Both the position numbers and the translations under genes were made by a program. Positions 7,457 to 7,624 of a stretch of 7,624 nucleotides of DNA are shown piece by piece. Below the pieces are notes generated by a model. It had not been told where the DNA came from, did not search any database, and saw nothing but the letters and a program-made list of their open reading frames with translations. This stretch comes from an uncultured Porphyromonadaceae bacterium (GTDB taxonomy: Bacteria > Bacteroidota > Bacteroidia > Bacteroidales > Muribaculaceae): contig CAMWRO010000142.1 of assembly GCA_947176615.1 (NCBI GenBank), forward strand, positions 1 through 7,624, written 5' to 3'. Each line of letters begins with the position of its first letter. The stretch's first letter is position 1.

Positions 7457-7524
7457 AAATAAAATCTGTAAAGATTTTTCAATCACGTCGCATTGTGAGA
7501 AAAATCTTTACAGATTTTATTTTT
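7457..7524. terminator. 24-bp perfect inverted repeat, probable bidirectional terminator of the pump operon
   Basis: The arm 7457-7480 is exactly complementary to 7499-7522. Inside the 18-base spacer, TCAC (7483-7486) also pairs with GTGA (7495-7498), leaving an 8-base loop. The foot of the stem is AT-rich, with ATTTTATTTTT on the + strand and A-rich sequence on the other side, so transcripts from either direction would end in a U-rich tract. It starts 76 bases after the last stop codon of the operon. Each arm is itself a small inverted repeat: AAAATCT-GTAA-AGATTTT (7461-7478) and AAAATCT-TTAC-AGATTTT (7501-7518). It is longer and more regular than most terminators, so a small palindromic mobile repeat is the alternative. 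Confidence 0.68.
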
Positions 7525-7538
7525 AATTCGTTAATCTA

Positions 7539-7600
7539 CCGTAGGTTGCGCTTGCGCAACCTACGGCTATTCAAGGATGCAATCTTGTCAGATTGCTATT
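7539..7600. repeat. Two hairpins each followed by CTATT, REP-like palindromic repeat
   Basis: The first hairpin is a perfect 13-bp inverted repeat, CCGTAGGTTGCGC (7539-7551) and GCGCAACCTACGG (7554-7566), with only TT between; as RNA its tip is G-CUUG-C, a known stable tetraloop. The second is GCAATCT (7579-7585) and AGATTGC (7590-7596) around TGTC. CTATT follows each hairpin directly, at 7567-7571 and 7597-7601 less one base (7597-7600 is TATT after C7596, the last base of the second stem). Neither hairpin has a T-run, so they are poor terminators. The first element resembles hairpin-plus-GGCTATTC repeats I recall in intergenic DNA of Bacteroidales, but copy number cannot be tested here. The remaining bases, 7601-7624, show no gene or structure that I can support. 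Confidence 0.5.
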
Positions 7601-7624
7601 GCGCCACATTAAGCCTCTACTTTC

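Noticed and set aside
7457..7600. CRISPR array or insertion-sequence end
   Set aside because: The repeats are inverted rather than evenly spaced direct repeats with unique spacers. No transposase gene or target-site duplication is visible in the window.

Overview
The window reads as chromosomal DNA from a member of the Bacteroidales. A gut Muribaculaceae- or Bacteroides-like species is my best guess, made from recalled protein resemblance without any search. Three things support the order: gene starts lack Shine-Dalgarno sequences and sit behind AT-rich leaders, a good match to the Bacteroidetes promoter (TTG then TAnnTTTG) precedes the main operon, and the last gene belongs to the PG0541-type family found beside efflux pumps in this phylum. 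Coding regions are fairly GC-rich and intergenic regions are strongly AT-rich. All five genes are on the + strand.

Layout. Positions 1-1224 hold a threonine ammonia-lyase of the single-ACT-domain type, whose upstream region lies outside the window. It ends at an intrinsic terminator (1271-1316). Ten bases later a Bacteroidetes-type promoter (1326-1356), overlapped by a 7-3-7 inverted repeat that could be an operator, starts a four-gene run. That run is a TolC-family outer-membrane channel (1398-2840), a lipoprotein periplasmic adaptor (2893-3930), an HAE-1-type RND inner-membrane pump (3951-7064) and a small cytoplasmic PII-like protein of the PG0541 family (7087-7380). Gaps inside the run are 52, 20 and 22 bases with no terminator, so it should be one transcript. 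The final 244 bases carry no convincing gene. They contain a weak hairpin, a very regular 24-bp inverted repeat that probably ends the operon, and two further hairpins each followed by CTATT that resemble a dispersed palindromic repeat.

How it works together. The middle three products form a complete tripartite pump: the proton-driven RND protein, the adaptor anchored by a lipid in a membrane and spanning the periplasm, and the TolC-like exit duct. From family knowledge the substrate is a drug, detergent, bile acid or similar amphiphile; nothing here fixes it. The small PII-like protein is the least understood component and could act on the pump from the cytoplasm. No regulator gene lies in the window. 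The threonine ammonia-lyase looks like an unrelated metabolic neighbour (isoleucine pathway or threonine breakdown).

I saw no CRISPR array, tRNA, rRNA, insertion sequence or defence system. The window is mostly ordinary; the points worth a second look are the PII-like partner, the palindrome cluster at the right end, the acidic Gly/Met-rich loop in the TolC protein and the symmetric site on the promoter.
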